A model generated the notes under the pieces. It did no database searches, had not been told where the DNA came from, and saw only the letters and a list, made by a program, of their open reading frames with translations. This document shows, piece by piece, positions 41,017 to 43,252 of a stretch of 43,252 bases of DNA. The stretch's first letter is position 1, and each line of letters begins with the position of its first letter. Position numbers and translations under genes: made by a program. Source of the stretch: Caldilineaceae bacterium bin5. Its GTDB lineage: Bacteria > Chloroflexota > Anaerolineae > Caldilineales > Caldilineaceae. The stretch is from NCBI GenBank assembly GCA_002238445.1, contig MPML01000039.1, forward strand, positions 1 to 43,252, written 5' to 3'.

Positions 41017-41283
41017 CTAATCGAAGTGCTTTTCGAGCGCGTCTTCGATCCAGGTACGGCATAGGTCTGACATGGTTGTTTCGTGGGCTGCGGCCAGCTG
41101 CTTGAATTGGCGATGCGTGCTGTTGGGCAAAAGTACGACAAGGCGGCGTATTTTCTCAGGCGTTTCCTCCATGCCCTTCTCCTCTGCTGACGGCAAGGCA
41201 GCTGTGCCATGGTCGATGTAGGATTCGACGTCTGCAGCCGGGTCGGTGTTGGGTCGTCTCAAGTTGAAGCGGGTTTCAGACAT
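41017..41283 (-). CDS. Ribbon-helix-helix partner of ParA (ParG/omega-like)
   Basis: This 88-residue protein has a disordered, charged N-terminal half and a ribbon-helix-helix C-terminal half: IRRLVVLLPNSTHRQFKQLA, then HETTMSDLCRTWIEDALEKH. A small protein of this shape directly after a short parA is the pattern of type Ib partition systems, where it binds the centromere and represses the operon. ATG 41283 overlaps the parA stop by 8 nt and has AAGGAG upstream. A decayed paralog lies at 37862-38026. Confidence 0.8.
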   Translation of the reverse strand: MSETRFNLRRPNTDPAADVESYIDHGTAALPSAEEKGMEETPEKIRRLVVLLPNSTHRQFKQLAAAHETTMSDLCRTWIEDALEKHFD

Positions 41284-41893
41284 TGCGCAACTCCTTAATT
41301 AGATCGGCGATTTCGTGGGCGGCCGGGCTGTCCGGTGCGTACTCCTGGATGCTCTGGGCATGGAGCATGGACTCGGCAAAGGCAACTCGCTGCGTAATTT
41401 CGGTTTCGAGCGCCGGCAGAGGCAGTTCGAGCATACGCATCTCTCGCCCCAGGATGGTGCCGGCTATTTTGCGAGAGATGACGAAGTAGGCGTGCAGGTC
41501 GGGACGGTAAATGCGTGCTTCTTCCACCTGCCCGACGGTGCGGTCGGATGCCCAGGCCGACAGGGCGGAGGGTTCGATAGGGATGATGACCAAATCGGCG
41601 GCGATCAAGCAGGAGCGAGTGATGGCGTCGTCACGGGGTGTACCGTCGATGACTATCCAGTCGTAGATATCTCTTTGCCGGTCTACCTCTTTGTGCAGGT
41701 TTTTGCGCGGCACGGCGAAGACGGAAAAGGGTTGATCCTCACGCAGAGAGGACCAGGCGTTGGCGGATGCCTGCTGATCGGCATCGATGAGCAGGACGCG
41801 TTCCCCGGCCTGGGCCAATCCATAGGCCACGTTAAGCGAGAGGGTGGTCTTGCCCGTGCCGCCTTTCTGGTTGAGGAATGCCAGTACCGTCAT
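41276..41893 (-). CDS. parA: ParA-type ATPase (small, type Ib-like)
   Basis: The 205-residue protein has the deviant Walker A KGGTGKTT at 10-17, Walker A' region VLLIDADQQASA at 33-44, and Walker B-type YDWIVIDGTPR. It has no N-terminal helix-turn-helix, which places it with the small ParA proteins of type Ib plasmid partition. With its ribbon-helix-helix partner it should segregate DNA carrying a nearby centromere. GGGAG lies about 10 nt before ATG 41893. In a chromosomal setting it may be left from an integrated plasmid or belong to an integrative element; no replication gene is visible here. Confidence 0.9.
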   Translation of the reverse strand: MTVLAFLNQKGGTGKTTLSLNVAYGLAQAGERVLLIDADQQASANAWSSLREDQPFSVFAVPRKNLHKEVDRQRDIYDWIVIDGTPRDDAITRSCLIAADLVIIPIEPSALSAWASDRTVGQVEEARIYRPDLHAYFVISRKIAGTILGREMRMLELPLPALETEITQRVAFAESMLHAQSIQEYAPDSPAAHEIADLIKELRNV

Positions 41894-41911
41894 TGCCGAA
41901 TACTCCCGGGG

Positions 41912-41936
41912 ATGTCAATATAGCAGTTATTGACAT
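41912..41936. promoter_or_regulatory. Inverted repeat operator/centromere candidate upstream of parA
   Basis: ATGTCAATA and TATTGACAT form a perfect 9-bp inverted repeat with 7 nt between, 19 bp upstream of the parA start. A further GACATACATCGACATG follows at once, repeating GACAT. Ribbon-helix-helix partition proteins bind such short repeats to repress their operon and to mark the centromere, so this is the most likely site for the 88-aa protein. Confidence 0.65.
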
Positions 41937-42520
41937 ACATCGACATGTGCATATACGCCAGAGTCGATAGTGGTAAGTTCAGGTTTTGTTCAGGGTGGGG
42001 TGTTTTGGGTAACTCAAATAGGTATCATTCTTGGGTTGTATTGTGAGTGTGGTGACACGAAAAACAAAACTACCCTATAGTCCAAACTTCTACTTTACGC
42101 CGAAAGCACAACAAAACCCGTGGCCCTCTACAAGTGTGGCAAATATTAACATATAGTAACACACATATATGTACATCAAGAATCGAACACACCAATTGTC
42201 CAGGCCTCTGTCAGGGGCACGTTTTGGCCGCGGCAGAGGATGGCCGCGGCGCACCTTCTAGTCCTCTGAATCTTACGCTAAGTTGCGGCACTGCACTGCA
42301 ATATCACGGCATGGTAGCGATGTGAAGTGGTGGTGTGTGCGGCGCGAAAAAAAAATTTTCACCAAATCCTCCCTGGTAGAAACGAGGAGTTGCGGCATTG
42401 GTCGGCGCATTAATTTCTGCTCCTGGGGAGTGCCGTGGTCGTGCATTTTGGCCTCTTTCAGTCGATGATCTGGTCAGCGGGATTGATCAGCTTCTGCATC
42501 CGAACAAAAAGGCGCACGAC
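41937..42520. other. AT-rich intergenic region, no gene seen
   Basis: This 580-bp stretch upstream of parA is AT-rich in its first half (for example around 42040-42175) and has no protein-like frame. It could hold further partition repeats, but I find none as clear as the one at 41912-41936. Confidence 0.45.
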
Positions 42521-42753
42521 ATGAGTGCCGCAACGATGCCGCTGGCATCAGGCCTGCAGGTGCGTGTGCTGCTGCCGCACGATATGGGGACGGTCGGTGT
42601 GGTCGGCGCCGTTTGGTCGTCGGCGTCGACCCGGCGGCCCAAGCGGAGGCCGAAGTCGAGCGAAGCGAGGGCGAGGGTGAAGCGCAGGGCCGCCCAGTGG
42701 TGGTGCATGTCGATGGCCGGTCGCGCGCGGGCCTGCTGGCCTGGCTATGGTAG
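42521..42753 (+). pseudogene. Possible frameshifted short gene
   Basis: From ATG 42521 one frame reads MPLASGLQVRVLLPHDMG, TVGVVGAV and then turns into arginine-rich noise. A neighbouring frame starting in the same area reads LVVGVDPAAQAEAEVERSEG, RPVVVHVDGRSRAGLLAWLW and stops at TAG 42751. The two halves look like one protein joined by a frameshift near 42610. No family is recognised and the evidence is composition only. Confidence 0.3.
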
Positions 42754-43139
42754 GACCGGCCCGGCGCGTGCGAGGAACGAGCCGTGAAGGGCCGCCCGGG
42801 TTTGCCGGCGTCGAGGTTGTCCTAGTGCTTTCTGTATGGTCGCGGCGATTGTCTGTGCCCGGAGTTTGCGTCTGTAGTTTTACCCGGGTACGAGTGGCTT
42901 TGTGCAAGATACTGCAATGGGGCGTCGCGTGGGTCCAGGTCTGGGTCTGGGTGGTGATGTTTGCGAGCTGGTCTTATGAATGCCAGCGTGGTGTATCAAC
43001 GGGTCCAGAGCCGGGCGCTGGTCGTGGTGCAGCGGCGAAACGCTGCCGGGGGGTGTGGGGGGCTGGCCCCCTGCGCTGGGGAGAGTTTGAGAGGGGGATA
43101 CCCCTCTCATGTTGCCGGCCCGGACAAGCGCTTTTTATT

Positions 43140-43234
43140 CCGTATAATCGCAAGTTATAGGGAAAGGCGTCTGCGCCGGTGCAACCGCCCGAGGAACGAG
43201 GGCGGGGGCATTCCCTATAACGACTGTTATACGG
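43140..43234 (+). ncRNA. Candidate structured RNA or cruciform element
   Basis: CCGTATAA and TTATACGG at the edges, and GTTATAGGGAA (43154-43164) and TTCCCTATAAC (43211-43221) inside them, form a long nested stem. Within the loop GGCG-TCTG-CGCC (43166-43177) and CCGCCC/GGGCGG (43185-43190, 43200-43205) form two hairpins. TATAAT occurs at 43143-43148, which could be a -10 box for transcription rightwards, but no good -35 is seen. It matches no RNA family I can name. Confidence 0.35.
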
Positions 43235-43252
43235 CCAGGGCGCCGGCGCCGT

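Noticed and set aside
42160..42200. Possible tRNA T-arm on the minus strand (GTTCGATTC)
   Set aside because: The flanking bases do not form a 5-bp T stem, and no acceptor or anticodon arm can be drawn.
43154..43221. Cobalamin riboswitch, because of GGGAA and CCGGTGCAAC
   Set aside because: Only short matches to two boxes; the long closing stem and missing remaining conserved core do not fit the cobalamin fold.
43140..43234. Integron attC site
   Set aside because: GTTATAG lies at the left and CTATAAC at the right, the reverse of the attC order (RYYYAAC left, GTTRRRY right), and no integrase or cassette array is present.

Overview
The window looks like chromosomal accessory DNA from an uncultured Chloroflexota (Caldilineales/Anaerolineae-like) bacterium. 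This is inferred from gene content and style, not from a marker gene: a DUF5671 membrane protein, lipoproteins with the lipobox followed by VPIP, LysM/YkuD and TPR-SLT wall enzymes, GC-rich vertical genes, and many short dispersed repeats. No rRNA, tRNA or CRISPR array was found.

Layout. 0-9 kb holds mostly ordinary genes: a partial antitoxin-like gene, a DUF1697 protein, a four-gene minus-strand cluster (M20D amidohydrolase, DUF3108 lipoprotein, small anchored protein, DUF5671 protein), a 57-bp tandem array, then oxidoreductase, MaoC-like hydratase and a membrane-anchored Cas4-like nuclease that carries a run of 17 G inside its reading frame. 9-17 kb is a patchwork of small lipoproteins and membrane proteins. 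Four of the lipoproteins share the same ACVPIP start, some copies are decayed, and two low-complexity arrays and a 292-bp MITE lie among them. 17-26 kb carries a Cache-like lipoprotein, a large lytic transglycosylase, a set of tiny genes (three of them inside a 27-bp inverted-repeat-bounded segment), a broken HNH-family fragment, a branched-chain amino acid type binding protein and a LysM/L,D-transpeptidase.

26-36 kb is the most foreign-looking part. It has a lone TnpB, an ISAs1 transposase fragment, then an AT-richer three-gene cassette (66-aa protein, Rad50/SMC-like ATPase with a CPIC hook, PD-(D/E)XK-like nuclease). The cassette is bracketed by two inverted copies of a 65-bp palindrome. 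A 920-aa DNA methylase with an N-terminal nuclease-like domain follows. The ATPase and nuclease are translationally coupled and look like one defence operon. The methylase is a probable separate restriction-modification enzyme, although both nuclease-like domains share an unusual E-A-E motif.

35-43 kb has a membrane-tethered extracellular nuclease, a HEPN-like protein, a decayed ribbon-helix-helix gene, comEC with its ninth and tenth codons separated by a MITE (8-bp target duplication), and a small ParA/ribbon-helix-helix pair resembling a type Ib plasmid partition cassette with an operator-like inverted repeat upstream. The last 1.3 kb has no convincing gene but ends in a strongly structured inverted repeat.
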